Shown one piece after another: positions 26,303-34,420 of a stretch of DNA of 64,000 nucleotides (positions are counted from its first letter, which is position 1; each line of letters begins with the position of its first letter). The position numbers and the translations under genes were made by a program. The stretch is from Phormidium sp. FACHB-1136 (GTDB lineage: Bacteria; Cyanobacteriota; Cyanobacteriia; Phormidesmidales; Phormidesmidaceae): positions 1 to 64,000 of the forward strand of contig NZ_JACJRS010000022.1 in NCBI RefSeq assembly GCF_014697375.1, in the 5' to 3' direction. A model generated the notes under the pieces. That model was not told the DNA's origin. It saw nothing but the letters and a program-made list of their open reading frames with translations, and made no database searches.

Positions 26303-27337
26303 GCTTATCCTCCATAAAAAACTTAGCTTTTAAAACTTGAAATTCAGTCTTACTGAAATTACTCAAGATTAAAATCGAGATCCCATTACCGAGCTTACTG
26401 ACATGCTCAAACAGCGCTAGTTTTACTGATCCCAGTTCTCACGGGTTGAAAGTAACCGCCGCTGTAGCCATCTTTTTACCTGATCTGACGGCTCGGTCGC
26501 GGAAGACGGTTGATATCCACCTCGAACTGTAGCAGAACCAAATCCGTAATTTCCGCATGGTCGTCGTGCAAAGGTCAGATAAAAGTCAGGTAAAGGTCAG
26601 ATTTCTATGTGGATTTACTGAATCTTTTTATAAATGCCCGTTTATGAAGAGAGCTTTATCAACAGCGACTCATACCGATCCAATGTGAATGTGGATAGGG
26701 AGGATTTGGCTAGAGTTCACCTATGCCAAGGCTTTCATGCACCAAATTATGCTCATTCCTATAAAGGACTGGTATCAGCAAGTAGCCAAGTCGAGTTAAT
26801 CTGACTGCCTGACACATCTCCAGAAACCTCTGATTTCTCCTAGAAGACGGACGTTAGCCCGCAAGCTCCTTCAGTCAAGTCTTCCAGTTCCAACCTAGAG
26901 ACTATAAGATTCAGTTCCAAGGCAAGATATTTTCAAGGTTTTCGGGACTTGTGTCAGGCAACCAGGCGTAGAACTCAATCATCAGTCGGCTTTCACGACT
27001 GTCACAGTCCTCCTGTTGATTTCCCCACTCTCTGTTCCCGCCTCCCGACCCCCTCCCCCAAAAATGTCGTCTCTAACACCTAATCCAGCCGCACCTAGAG
27101 TGTTAACATCCTTTGCGGCCAAGTATTAACTTCTTTTTCGCCAGACTAAAATTTCCGACAACCTGAAAACAATAGGAGAAGTTGAAGGAATTCGAGCCTG
27201 GGCCATCTATGGTGGATAGACTTAGTATCAGTTAGTTTGAGTGGGATCTGACCGCAGTCTTCCACGGACTAGGCTCCTCGCCCCAATCCATTTCATTTCA
27301 AACGACGCTCCCTGCGGTTTTTAACCTGTCTCTGACG
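26303..27337. other. 1-kb intergenic region between RTX gene and its exporter
   Basis: No convincing gene was found on either strand. The segment must contain the promoters of two divergent genes, and its base composition moves from AT-rich near the RTX start to GC-richer near the exporter. It includes a set of three 11-bp direct repeats (26570-26602), described separately. The rest shows no strong hairpin or repeat by eye. Confidence 0.6.
26570..26602 (+). promoter_or_regulatory. Three 11-bp direct repeats with GTCA core upstream of the RTX gene
   Basis: Three head-to-tail units, AAAGGTCAGAT, AAAAGTCAGGT and AAAGGTCAGAT, with units 1 and 3 identical and no gap. An 11-bp period puts the GTCA cores on one face of the DNA, the layout bound by OmpR/PhoB-class response regulators. 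The repeats lie 268 bp upstream of the RTX start codon and 736 bp from the exporter start. Function is inferred only from form. Confidence 0.45.
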
Positions 27338-30331
27338 ATGCCCCAAACACCCCTGTTCCGCAGCCAAACCCTGGGTGTCTTTCACCCCTTTGACGAACTG
27401 CCGGAGGCCGTCCTCACCACGTTGACCCAATCCGCTACGCCCCTGCGGTATCGGGTGGGTCAACCCATGCTGCGGCGGGAGATCCTGAGCCAGCAGGTAA
27501 TTGTCATCCTAGAGGGGCAGGCCCGACTGTTGGGCTACGATCCACGCAGTCAGCAGCCCGTTACCCTTCAGCGCCTAGGGCCGGGGGAAGTGGTGGGGGT
27601 GATCAGCCTAATTCGGGGCCAACCCTGTGAAACGGTGATTGCCTCCACGGAAATCGTCGCCCTCAACCTGCCCTCCTACACTTTTTTGCAGTACCTCAGC
27701 GACCATCCCCGCTTTGGGGCCGCCCTGCGCGACCACATCTACCCCGTCGAAGCCTTTGACCTGCTGAGCCAACACGCCAAACAACAGGCGCTTGATTTGG
27801 GCGACCTGAAGGCTAAGGCCCGCCTAGTGTGCGAAGAATCGGCCATTGTTAACTTTCCCAGCGGGGTGTGCAGCCTGCGGAATTTGGATCCGGGCTTGAC
27901 CTGGATTCTCAGTGGCGGCACCATCCTCAACCAGCCCGTGGGATCGGTGCTGAAGGTGGATCCCCAAGCCACGGTGGAGGTGATTAGCCCCCAGGGAGCA
28001 CGGCTGATTGGCCTGACACCCACGGTGCTGGCGGAGACCTTTCAAATGGAGGCAGAACCGGAACCGGAGGCCGTGTACCGTCCGGTGGAAGTGCTGGATG
28101 TGAACGGCATCCCCTACGCCACCGAGGCCCAGCTAACGGCCAACGACCGCGACGTCGAAACCACCGCCAAGGGAGATGGTCGGGCCAGGGGCTATCCCTA
28201 CGCCAGGGGGCGCGGCCAGGTGGATGGAGCCTTGGCCTGTTTTGATATGCTCAGCCAGCATTTTAAGATGCCCTTCCGCAAGGATGTGATCCGCAAAATC
28301 TTGGTGAATCAGCAGGAACGGGTGGGATTGTCGATGCCCGTGCTGGGGGGCTTAAGCGAGATGATGGGCCTCAAAACCCAACTGGTGCGGGTGCCTGCGG
28401 CGGCCTTTAGTCGGCTGAATACGCCCTGCTTGATTCAGTGGCACGAAGGCTTTGCGGTGCTCTACGAAACCTCCGAAAAAGCCTATATTTTGGGCGATCC
28501 TGAGGTGGGATTAATTCGGCGCACCCCAGAAAGTTTTGCCGAAGCCTGGGGTCAAAGTGGCGAGATCTTGCTATTAGAACCCACCCGCGAAACGCCGCAG
28601 CAAAAGTTTGGTCTGCAATGGTTCTGGCCCTCCATTGTGAAGTACAAATGGGTGCTGCTGGAGGTGTTTGTTGCCTCGTTCTTTGTGCAGTTGTTTGGTT
28701 TGGCTAACCCGTTGATGATTCAGATCATCATCGACAAGGTGATTGTGCAAAACAGTATTGATACCCTACAAGTGCTGGGCATTTTCCTAGTGATTGTGGC
28801 GGTATTCGAGGCGCTGCTGACGAGTTTACGTACCTACCTCTTTGTCGATACCACCAACCGTATTGACATGACTCTGGGGTCGGAAATTATCGATCACCTG
28901 TTCCGTTTGCCCCTGCGTTATTTTGATAAACGGCCCGTGGGGGAACTCTCTAGCCGCATCAACGAACTCGAAAATATTCGTTCTTTCTTAACCGGAACGG
29001 CCCTCACCGTGGTGCTGGATGCGGTGTTCTCCGTGGTCTACATCGTGGTGATGTTCATCTATAGCTGGCTGCTGACCCTGGTGGCCCTGGCCACGATTCC
29101 GCTGTTTGTGGCGGTAACCATGCTGGCGGCCCCTATTGTGCGGCGGCAACTGCGGGTGAAGGCCGAGCGCAACGCCGCTACCCAGTCGCTCTTGGTGGAA
29201 TCCCTCTCTGGCATTCAAACGGTGAAGGCCCAAAATATTGAGCTACGCACCCGCTGGAAATGGCAGGAACGCTACGCCGAATACGTCAGTGCGGGGTTTA
29301 ACACGGTGCTCACCTCCACCACCGCCAACAGCGCCAGCAACTTTTTGAACAAGCTCTCGGCCCTGCTGGTGCTGTGGGTGGGAGCCTACCTGGTGCTGCA
29401 AGGGCAACTCACCCTCGGCCAGTTGATTGCCTTTCGGATTATTTCCGGCTACGTGACCGCGCCGATTTTGCGCCTCGCCCAGCTTTGGCAAAACTTCCAG
29501 GAAACCGCCCTGTCTCTGGAGCGCCTGTCCGACATCATCGACCACCCCCAGGAAACCGACGCCCACGACGCCCAGCAAATCCCCATGCCGGAACTGGTGG
29601 GCCAAGTCACCTTCGAGAATGTCGCCTTCCGGTTTGGCCCCTCTGGCCCCATGCAGTTGATCAACATCAACCTAGAGTTTCAGGCGGGCATCTTCATCGG
29701 CATTGTCGGCCAAAGCGGCTCCGGTAAAAGTACCCTGATGAAGCTGCTGCCCCGCCTCTACGAGGTGGAATCGGGCCGCATTATGATCGACCACTACGAC
29801 ATCAGCAAGGTGGAACTGCACTCCCTGCGGCGGCAGATCGGCATTGTGCCCCAGGACAGCCTGCTATTTGAGGGCACCATTCAAGAAAACATCTCCCTCA
29901 CCAACCCCAATGCCGATGCCAACGCCATCATTGAAGCCGCCAAAATCGCCTGCTGCCACGACTTCATCATGGAACTGCCCCTGGGCTACAACACCCGCAT
30001 CGGCGAACGGGGGGCCAGCCTCTCCGGGGGCCAACGCCAGCGCATCGCCATCGCCCGCACCATTCTGCAAAACCCCCGCCTGCTGATTATGGACGAGGCC
30101 ACCAGCGCCCTCGACTACGACACCGAACACCAGGTGTCTGTCAACCTCCATGCCTGGGCACAAGGCCGCACCGTGTTCTTCATCACCCACCGTTTGAACA
30201 CCATCAAACAGGCCGACCAAATTCTGGTGATGGATCAAGGTTCCGCCGTGGAACAGGGCACCCACGCCGAACTGATGGAACTCCAGGGCCGCTACTACAC
30301 CCTCTACCAACAGCAGTCCAGCATGATGTAG
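27338..30331 (+). CDS. Type I secretion ABC exporter with cNMP-binding and degenerate C39 domains
   Basis: A 997-residue exporter. An N-terminal cNMP-binding-like domain at about residues 15-130 (VILEGQARLLGY, LGPGEVVGVISLIRG) is followed by a C39-like domain at 285-410, a six-helix ABC membrane domain at 430-720 and an ATPase domain at 750-990 with Walker A GQSGSGKST (about residue 790), signature LSGGQRQRIAIAR and Walker B LLIMDEATSALD. In the C39-like part the nucleophile position reads VDGALAC instead of DCGxAC, and the active His is missing (WHEGFAVLYE), so it should bind but not cut its substrate, as in HlyB-type exporters of RTX proteins. HlyD follows. The cNMP domain suggests control of secretion by a nucleotide messenger, which is not proven. 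Confidence 0.92.
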   Translation: MPQTPLFRSQTLGVFHPFDELPEAVLTTLTQSATPLRYRVGQPMLRREILSQQVIVILEGQARLLGYDPRSQQPVTLQRLGPGEVVGVISLIRGQPCETVIASTEIVALNLPSYTFLQYLSDHPRFGAALRDHIYPVEAFDLLSQHAKQQALDLGDLKAKARLVCEESAIVNFPSGVCSLRNLDPGLTWILSGGTILNQPVGSVLKVDPQATVEVISPQGARLIGLTPTVLAETFQMEAEPEPEAVYRPVEVLDVNGIPYATEAQLTANDRDVETTAKGDGRARGYPYARGRGQVDGALACFDMLSQHFKMPFRKDVIRKILVNQQERVGLSMPVLGGLSEMMGLKTQLVRVPAAAFSRLNTPCLIQWHEGFAVLYETSEKAYILGDPEVGLIRRTPESFAEAWGQSGEILLLEPTRETPQQKFGLQWFWPSIVKYKWVLLEVFVASFFVQLFGLANPLMIQIIIDKVIVQNSIDTLQVLGIFLVIVAVFEALLTSLRTYLFVDTTNRIDMTLGSEIIDHLFRLPLRYFDKRPVGELSSRINELENIRSFLTGTALTVVLDAVFSVVYIVVMFIYSWLLTLVALATIPLFVAVTMLAAPIVRRQLRVKAERNAATQSLLVESLSGIQTVKAQNIELRTRWKWQERYAEYVSAGFNTVLTSTTANSASNFLNKLSALLVLWVGAYLVLQGQLTLGQLIAFRIISGYVTAPILRLAQLWQNFQETALSLERLSDIIDHPQETDAHDAQQIPMPELVGQVTFENVAFRFGPSGPMQLININLEFQAGIFIGIVGQSGSGKSTLMKLLPRLYEVESGRIMIDHYDISKVELHSLRRQIGIVPQDSLLFEGTIQENISLTNPNADANAIIEAAKIACCHDFIMELPLGYNTRIGERGASLSGGQRQRIAIARTILQNPRLLIMDEATSALDYDTEHQVSVNLHAWAQGRTVFFITHRLNTIKQADQILVMDQGSAVEQGTHAELMELQGRYYTLYQQQSSMM

Positions 30332-30336
30332 GCCAG

Positions 30337-30374
30337 CCCTCACCCCCAGCCCCTCTCCCACGGGGAGAGGGGGG
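30337..30374. repeat. Truncated copy of the dispersed hairpin repeat, between exporter and HlyD genes
   Basis: It starts CCCTCACCCCCAGCCCCTC like the copy at 18365 and runs through the first hairpin (CCCCTCTCCC-ACG-GGGAGAGGGG), then diverges. It begins 5 bp after the exporter stop codon. The strong stem could slow or end transcription before hlyD, or protect the exporter message from decay. Confidence 0.75.
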
Positions 30375-30465
30375 CTGGAACTCTGAACCGAAATCCTCTG
30401 TACGGGCGCACCGCAGTGCGCCCCAACCCAAGCCTCAATTACTCCCCCCTACCCCCGAAATTGCC

Positions 30466-32025
30466 ATGGTACGCATCCAACCCTTTCCCCCCGGTCAACA
30501 ACCCAACGGCAGCAGCCCCAACGGATCAAATGGTCACAATGGCCACAGTCAGTCAGGGGATGCCGTTCTCTCAACCACGCCCTCGCGGCAGCTAGAGACC
30601 TTTGATAAGCCTGTGATTTTGCGCCAGTCGCCCCGGTGGTCGCGGGCGGTGGTGTGGAGCATCATTGGTGTCACCACCGCCACCATTGCCTGGGCCTATC
30701 TGGCGAAATTTGAGCAGGCCGTTCCGGCTCAGGGCAAGCTAGAACCCCAGGCTACGGTGCAGCCCGTTCAGGCTCCGGTGGGGGGCGTGGTGCAGCAGGT
30801 TCATGTTGAGGAAGGGCAGGCGGTGGAACAGGGTGATCTGCTGGTCAGCCTCGATCCCAAAACCAGTCAGGCCCAGTTGGCTTCCCTGGAGGCAATTCGG
30901 GTGAAATTGGAGGAGGAAAACGCCTTCTATCGGTCGCAACTGGCGGATCAGGCAGGGGTGGCGGCTCCGGCGGAAATTTCCCCCAGCCTGCTCCAACTCA
31001 CCAGCAACCGATCCGCCCTGGTGGCGGAAAACGCCCTCTACCGCGCCCAACTGGCCGGAGACACCACCGGATCCAGCTTCACCCCTGCCCAGCGGGAACG
31101 CCTGCAAGCGGCCAATGCCGACCTAGCTTCTCGCCTGGGCATTGCCCGCCTGGAGGTAGAGCAACTAGACCGCCAGCTTACCCAAACCCAGGCCCAACTG
31201 GCCAACGCCCGTCAGGATTTGGCCCTTAACCAAGAAATTATGACGCGGGTGCAAACCCTCCAAGCCCAGGGTGGCATTGGCGAAATTCCCCTTTTGCAGC
31301 AGGGCCAGGAGGTCAAAAATAAGCAAACCGAGGTGAATCGCCTGGTGGAAGAAGAACAGCGGTTGATCGTCGCCATTGCCCAGGCCGAAGAAAAATTCCG
31401 CAATACCCAAACCACTTCCCAGGACGAACTTCAGAGCCGCATTGCCGCCAACGACAACCAAATCGCCACCATCGACAGCCAACTCACCAAGACCATCCTA
31501 GAAAACGAAAAACGCCTGCAAGAGGTGGAAAGCCAAATCACCGAACTGCAACAAACCCTCGTCTACCAAGAACTGCGCTCTCCCATCAACGGCACGGTGT
31601 TTAACCTCAAGGCCAACCAACCGGGCTTTGTCACCAATTCCACCGAACCAATCATGGAAATTGTGCCCGACGATGCCCTAGTGGCGCGGGTGTTTATCAC
31701 CAACCGGGATATCGGCTTTGTGGAGGAAGGAATGAGGGTGGATGTGCGGATTGACTCCTTCCCCTACAGCGAATTTGGCGACGTGAAGGGCACCCTCACC
31801 CACATCGGCTCCGATGCCCTGCCTCCTGACCAAATTAACCCCGAATATCGCTTTCCGGCGGATATCACCCTCGATCAACAGTTTATTCCCATCAATGGCC
31901 AGCCCATCCAGTTGCAGTCGGGGATGTCCCTCAATGCCAACATCAAAACGCGGCCCCAGCGGGTGATTATGATCTTCGCCGACCTGTTTACCCGCAAGAT
32001 CGACAGCCTCAAAACCGGACGCTAG
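30466..32025 (+). CDS. HlyD-family periplasmic adaptor (membrane fusion protein)
   Basis: A 519-residue adaptor that links the inner-membrane exporter to an outer-membrane TolC protein. It has a polar N-terminal tail of about 60 residues (Asn/Gly/Ser/His-rich), one transmembrane helix (SIIGVTTATIAWAYLAKFEQ), a biotinyl-lipoyl half-motif (VQAPVGGVVQQVHVEEGQAV), a long Gln/Ala/Glu-rich coiled coil at about 140-360, and the second lipoyl half with the beta-barrel (LRSPINGTVFNLKANQPG). The C-terminal part ends in a region like the HlyD D domain. It starts 134 bp after the exporter gene on the same strand, with the repeat at 30337 between. Same locus as the RTX gene at 22508, so it is probably its adaptor. 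Confidence 0.92.
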   Translation: MVRIQPFPPGQQPNGSSPNGSNGHNGHSQSGDAVLSTTPSRQLETFDKPVILRQSPRWSRAVVWSIIGVTTATIAWAYLAKFEQAVPAQGKLEPQATVQPVQAPVGGVVQQVHVEEGQAVEQGDLLVSLDPKTSQAQLASLEAIRVKLEEENAFYRSQLADQAGVAAPAEISPSLLQLTSNRSALVAENALYRAQLAGDTTGSSFTPAQRERLQAANADLASRLGIARLEVEQLDRQLTQTQAQLANARQDLALNQEIMTRVQTLQAQGGIGEIPLLQQGQEVKNKQTEVNRLVEEEQRLIVAIAQAEEKFRNTQTTSQDELQSRIAANDNQIATIDSQLTKTILENEKRLQEVESQITELQQTLVYQELRSPINGTVFNLKANQPGFVTNSTEPIMEIVPDDALVARVFITNRDIGFVEEGMRVDVRIDSFPYSEFGDVKGTLTHIGSDALPPDQINPEYRFPADITLDQQFIPINGQPIQLQSGMSLNANIKTRPQRVIMIFADLFTRKIDSLKTGR

Positions 32026-32037
32026 CTCACGTCCGCC

Positions 32038-32088
32038 CAGGGTCAGCATGGCCACAAGCTGCTGCCCCTGGTGGGGTTGATGCTGTAG
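32038..32088 (+). pseudogene. 3'-end fragment of a paralogue of the small gene at 33067
   Basis: A 51-bp piece that reads GQHGHKLLPLVGLML then TAG. The intact gene ends GQHGHKLLPLVGLIL then TAG at 33486; 44 of the last 48 bases match. The rest of this copy is gone: nothing upstream resembles the rest of the gene. It marks a former second copy, or a deletion/duplication break, just after the HlyD gene. Confidence 0.7.
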
Positions 32089-32165
32089 GCTGGTCTGCCC
32101 TTAATTGTGGTGATGTATATGGTCTTGCTGAACCAAGAATCCTACTGGCTTTAGCCGTGGGAGTG

Positions 32166-32732
32166 TCAGTTCAGAAAAAGCTGAAACCCCGGTAAAACAT
32201 CCTCCCCAGAAATCGTCACTGGCCAAGCAACCACCTCAGGAAGTTCGCTAGGACGGTAGATCTCCACCTGTCGCTGCTGCGGATTGATCAGCCAGCCTAG
32301 CTTGAGACCGCTGTCTAGATATTCCTGCATCTTGGCCTGGAGCGGCGATAGGCGATCACTGCGGGAACGCAGTTCAATCACAAAATCAGGGCAGATCGGG
32401 GGAAAGCCTTCCCGGTCTTCGGGGCTGAGGGCGTCCCATCGGGCCTTGGCAATCCAAGCCACATCGGGGGAGCGATCACCTCCCTGGGGCAGGCTAAAGA
32501 CCGTAGACGAACTAAACACATAACCCAGTTGGGTTTGCTCATTCCAGATGCCCACCTTGATGATCAGATTGGCTTCCTGATGGCCGCTTTCTCCCCCCAC
32601 CGGACTCATGATGATCAATGCTCCTTGCGGGGTTCGCTCTAGTCGTAAATCTGGGTTGCCCTGGCACAGCGCCCAGAACTGCTCTCGCGTGAGGGCAGCG
32701 GCAAGGGGCTCTAGATTGAGGATAGTGGCCAT
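32166..32732 (-). CDS. Uma2-family endonuclease (DUF820)
   Basis: A 188-residue PD-(D/E)XK-type nuclease-like protein with the Uma2 pattern: an N-terminal helix, the RTPQGALIIMSPVGGESGHQ segment, then SPDVAWIAKARWD and the core FVIELRSRSD with a GWLINPQQRQVEIY strand. The central acidic D (SPDV) and E..S motif fit the active site. Uma2 genes are highly abundant in cyanobacterial genomes, often near transposons and toxin genes; substrates have not been defined. Gene ends 140 bp after hlyD in convergent orientation, within the start of the accessory island. Confidence 0.87.
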   Translation of the reverse strand: MATILNLEPLAAALTREQFWALCQGNPDLRLERTPQGALIIMSPVGGESGHQEANLIIKVGIWNEQTQLGYVFSSSTVFSLPQGGDRSPDVAWIAKARWDALSPEDREGFPPICPDFVIELRSRSDRLSPLQAKMQEYLDSGLKLGWLINPQQRQVEIYRPSELPEVVAWPVTISGEDVLPGFQLFLN

Positions 32733-32840
32733 AGGTGCTTGTGATGTCCTGTGATGTCCTGGACTGGGAGCGGTAAGCGGCGTAATTCTATCCTAACGAA
32801 GGTTGAGGATTGGGATGGTTAGGGACTGGGCCATCAACAA

Positions 32841-33042
32841 TTGTGCTATCAAAGGGGGAAGCCTAGGCGGAAGGGGCATGAGGGCGATGGTAGACCAGTC
32901 GAATCGCGGCATTCACATTCAAGAGAGTGCGGTGGGAGAGTCGTTGCTGTACTTGGGTAGCACTTGGCCCCCTCCCACTTGGCCCAGTACCACAGCAAGT
33001 GAGGGCGATCGCCAAAAACTTTGCCGATTGTCTTACAGTTGA
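32841..33042 (+). pseudogene. Decayed 5' copy of the STAND gene at 34421
   Basis: Bases 32841-32936 repeat 34375-34470, including the upstream segment TTGTGCTATCAAAGGG and the coding start. The reading frame from ATG at 32889 gives DQSNRGIHIQESAVG, the same motif as the STAND N-terminus, then loses similarity (ESLLYLGSTW...) and stops at 33042 after 51 codons. Identity over the shared ~96 bp is high by eye (a few mismatches and small indels). It is a truncated duplicate, not a functional STAND gene; whether the motif peptide is made is unknown. Confidence 0.75.
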
Positions 33043-33066
33043 AGCAACCCTTTAGCAATCTTGTCT

Positions 33067-33486
33067 ATGACGACCCCAGACACCCCAGGCAATAACCGCT
33101 CGATACAGATTGGCGGCAGCGTAACCGGAAGTGCCGTGGTAACGGGCGACGGCAATACAGTTTCGGTACAGTTTAACCAGGCCAACCTGCCAGCCCCAGA
33201 AACCGTGAATATTCAAGCAGAGTTGCAGGCCCTTCGAGACCTCCTAACCCAGTTGGATGACCCTATCGTGGCGGGGGTGGCCAAAAAGCTGGAGCAGGAA
33301 GCCGCCAAACCAGAGCCAGATAAGAGTGTCATCGCCAAGACCCTGGAAACCGGATTGGCCTACGCCCAGGATTTGGTCGGGTTTGGGGAGGCCATCGATA
33401 AGCTGCGGCCCCATGTGGAAGCCACCGCAAGCTGGTTGGGACAGCATGGCCACAAACTACTGCCCCTGGTGGGGTTGATTCTGTAG
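33067..33486 (+). CDS. Small STAND-associated protein with an N-terminal Gly/Asn motif
   Basis: A 139-residue protein. The first ~35 residues hold the motif RSIQIGGSVTGSAVVTGDGN, closely matching the N-terminal motif of the STAND protein at 34421 (RGIHIQESAVGSAIVSGDGN). The rest is a helical bundle-like region with acidic first and second helices (IQAELQALRDLLTQLDDP; KKLEQEAAKPEPDKS) and a C-terminal segment with hydrophobic ends (HGHKLLPLVGLIL) that could insert in a membrane. The ATG at 33067 is chosen over the in-frame TTG at 33061. It has a partial paralogue at 32038. I do not recognise a named domain; a role as adaptor or effector of the nearby STAND protein is inference from the shared motif. 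Confidence 0.65.
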   Translation: MTTPDTPGNNRSIQIGGSVTGSAVVTGDGNTVSVQFNQANLPAPETVNIQAELQALRDLLTQLDDPIVAGVAKKLEQEAAKPEPDKSVIAKTLETGLAYAQDLVGFGEAIDKLRPHVEATASWLGQHGHKLLPLVGLIL

Positions 33487-33525
33487 CTGCGGTGTATCGT
33501 GCAATCCCTACTCAGGTGATTTATC

Positions 33526-34102
33526 CTACATCCCGTCAAAGGGATTGCACAGCGTTAACTCAGGCACTCGCTTAAAGTCGTCCACATTCCTGGTTATTAC
33601 GCAGGCAGAGCGATGTAAAGCCGTTGCCGCAATTAGAGCATCGGGAAGTTTGAGACGATAATAGCGCCGTAATTGAATCGTGCGATCTTCGATTTGAGGC
33701 GACATGGGAATGCGTTCAAACTGCGTCAGCAAGTTAGTAATTATCGTTTCTTCTTCGTCAGATAGATCTGAAAAGCTCAACAATTCAATTCGCACAATGG
33801 GAGAAATGAATGCCTCATTTTGACTGAGAAATGATTCCGAGAAAAACCGCAATACTTCTGGCTCTTCTGCAAAATAACGCAGACTCAAATCTGAAGTGCA
33901 ACACTCTGTCTCAGAGCCGCTGTCAGCCTTCGCGGTCATGACCACAACCAGGAACACGGTACAGCGCAGCACAGCAGGCTATAGGTCTCCTTCATAGGCT
34001 TAGTATTAGATCCATGGCTGCAAGCGGATTTGAGCAGGTGTTGCACTTCAACCTTGAATTGGCCTAATAAATAAAAATATTGGTATCGTAGAGATACTTC
34101 AA
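33526..34102 (-). pseudogene. PIN-domain (VapC-type) toxin split by a MITE-like insertion
   Basis: The original gene started with TTG at 34102, overlapping the antitoxin stop (TTGA), and reads LKYLYDTNIFIY, the standard PIN N-terminus with the first catalytic Asp. It is then cut by a 187-bp element at 33878-34064, which puts TAG directly after the Tyr. Beyond the element the PIN fold continues: YFAEEPEVLRFFSES, ISPIVRIELLSFSDL and the second active site LPDALIAATALHRS with ITRNVDDF. The remaining downstream ORF (from 33972) has a foreign N-terminus and no DTN, so the toxin lacks its first catalytic acid and is probably inactive. Rejoined across the element and one TTA, the frame is continuous. 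The antitoxin gene upstream is intact. Confidence 0.85.
33878..34064. mobile_element. 187-bp MITE-like element with 27-bp imperfect TIRs and a TAA target duplication
   Basis: Ends are inverted: left CGCAGACTCAAATCTGAAGT..., right (reverse complement) GGCCAATTCAAGGTTGAAGT...; 20 of 27 positions match, including a perfect 13-bp core TGAAGTGCAACAC. It is flanked by direct TAA triplets at 33875-33877 and 34065-34067. Removing the element plus one TAA restores the PIN reading frame exactly. There is no transposase gene inside. Family unknown; the 3-bp duplication and GTGCAAC-type ends are reminiscent of IS30-group elements, but this was not checked. Confidence 0.8.
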
Positions 34103-34296
34103 CGATCCCACTCCTGGCGCATGGTATCGAGATGGGCCAGCATTTGGTTTCGCTTGTCTTTTAGCAGTCCCTTGGCCTTAGTTATTTTGTCATAGTCCCG
34201 CTGCCAGAGCGATACTACTGATGCAGGTACATCCACGGTAATGAACTCTTCATTTTGATCGATTAAATACTGTTTAGGGATTTTAATGATGGGCAT
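34099..34296 (-). CDS. Antitoxin-like protein paired with the disrupted PIN toxin
   Basis: A 65-residue protein (MPIIKIPKQYLIDQNEEFIT...), with a strand-like N-terminus and a charged helical C-terminus ending MRQEWDR. Its TGA overlaps the TTG start of the PIN gene (TTGA), the translational coupling typical of toxin-antitoxin operons, and it comes first, as usual for VapBC-type pairs. I do not recognise a named antitoxin family; the call comes from size and position. Because the toxin is broken by the MITE-like element, this antitoxin may now have no partner. Confidence 0.6.
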   Translation of the reverse strand: MPIIKIPKQYLIDQNEEFITVDVPASVVSLWQRDYDKITKAKGLLKDKRNQMLAHLDTMRQEWDR

Positions 34297-34420
34297 TACG
34301 CTTGCTCTTGAGTGATTATCCTAAATCTTAATTGATCGTCTCTAGACTATGCCAGATGAAGCAGATCTGTCAGTTTGTGCTATCAAAGGGTGAAGCCTAC
34401 GGAAAGGGGCAATCAGGGCG

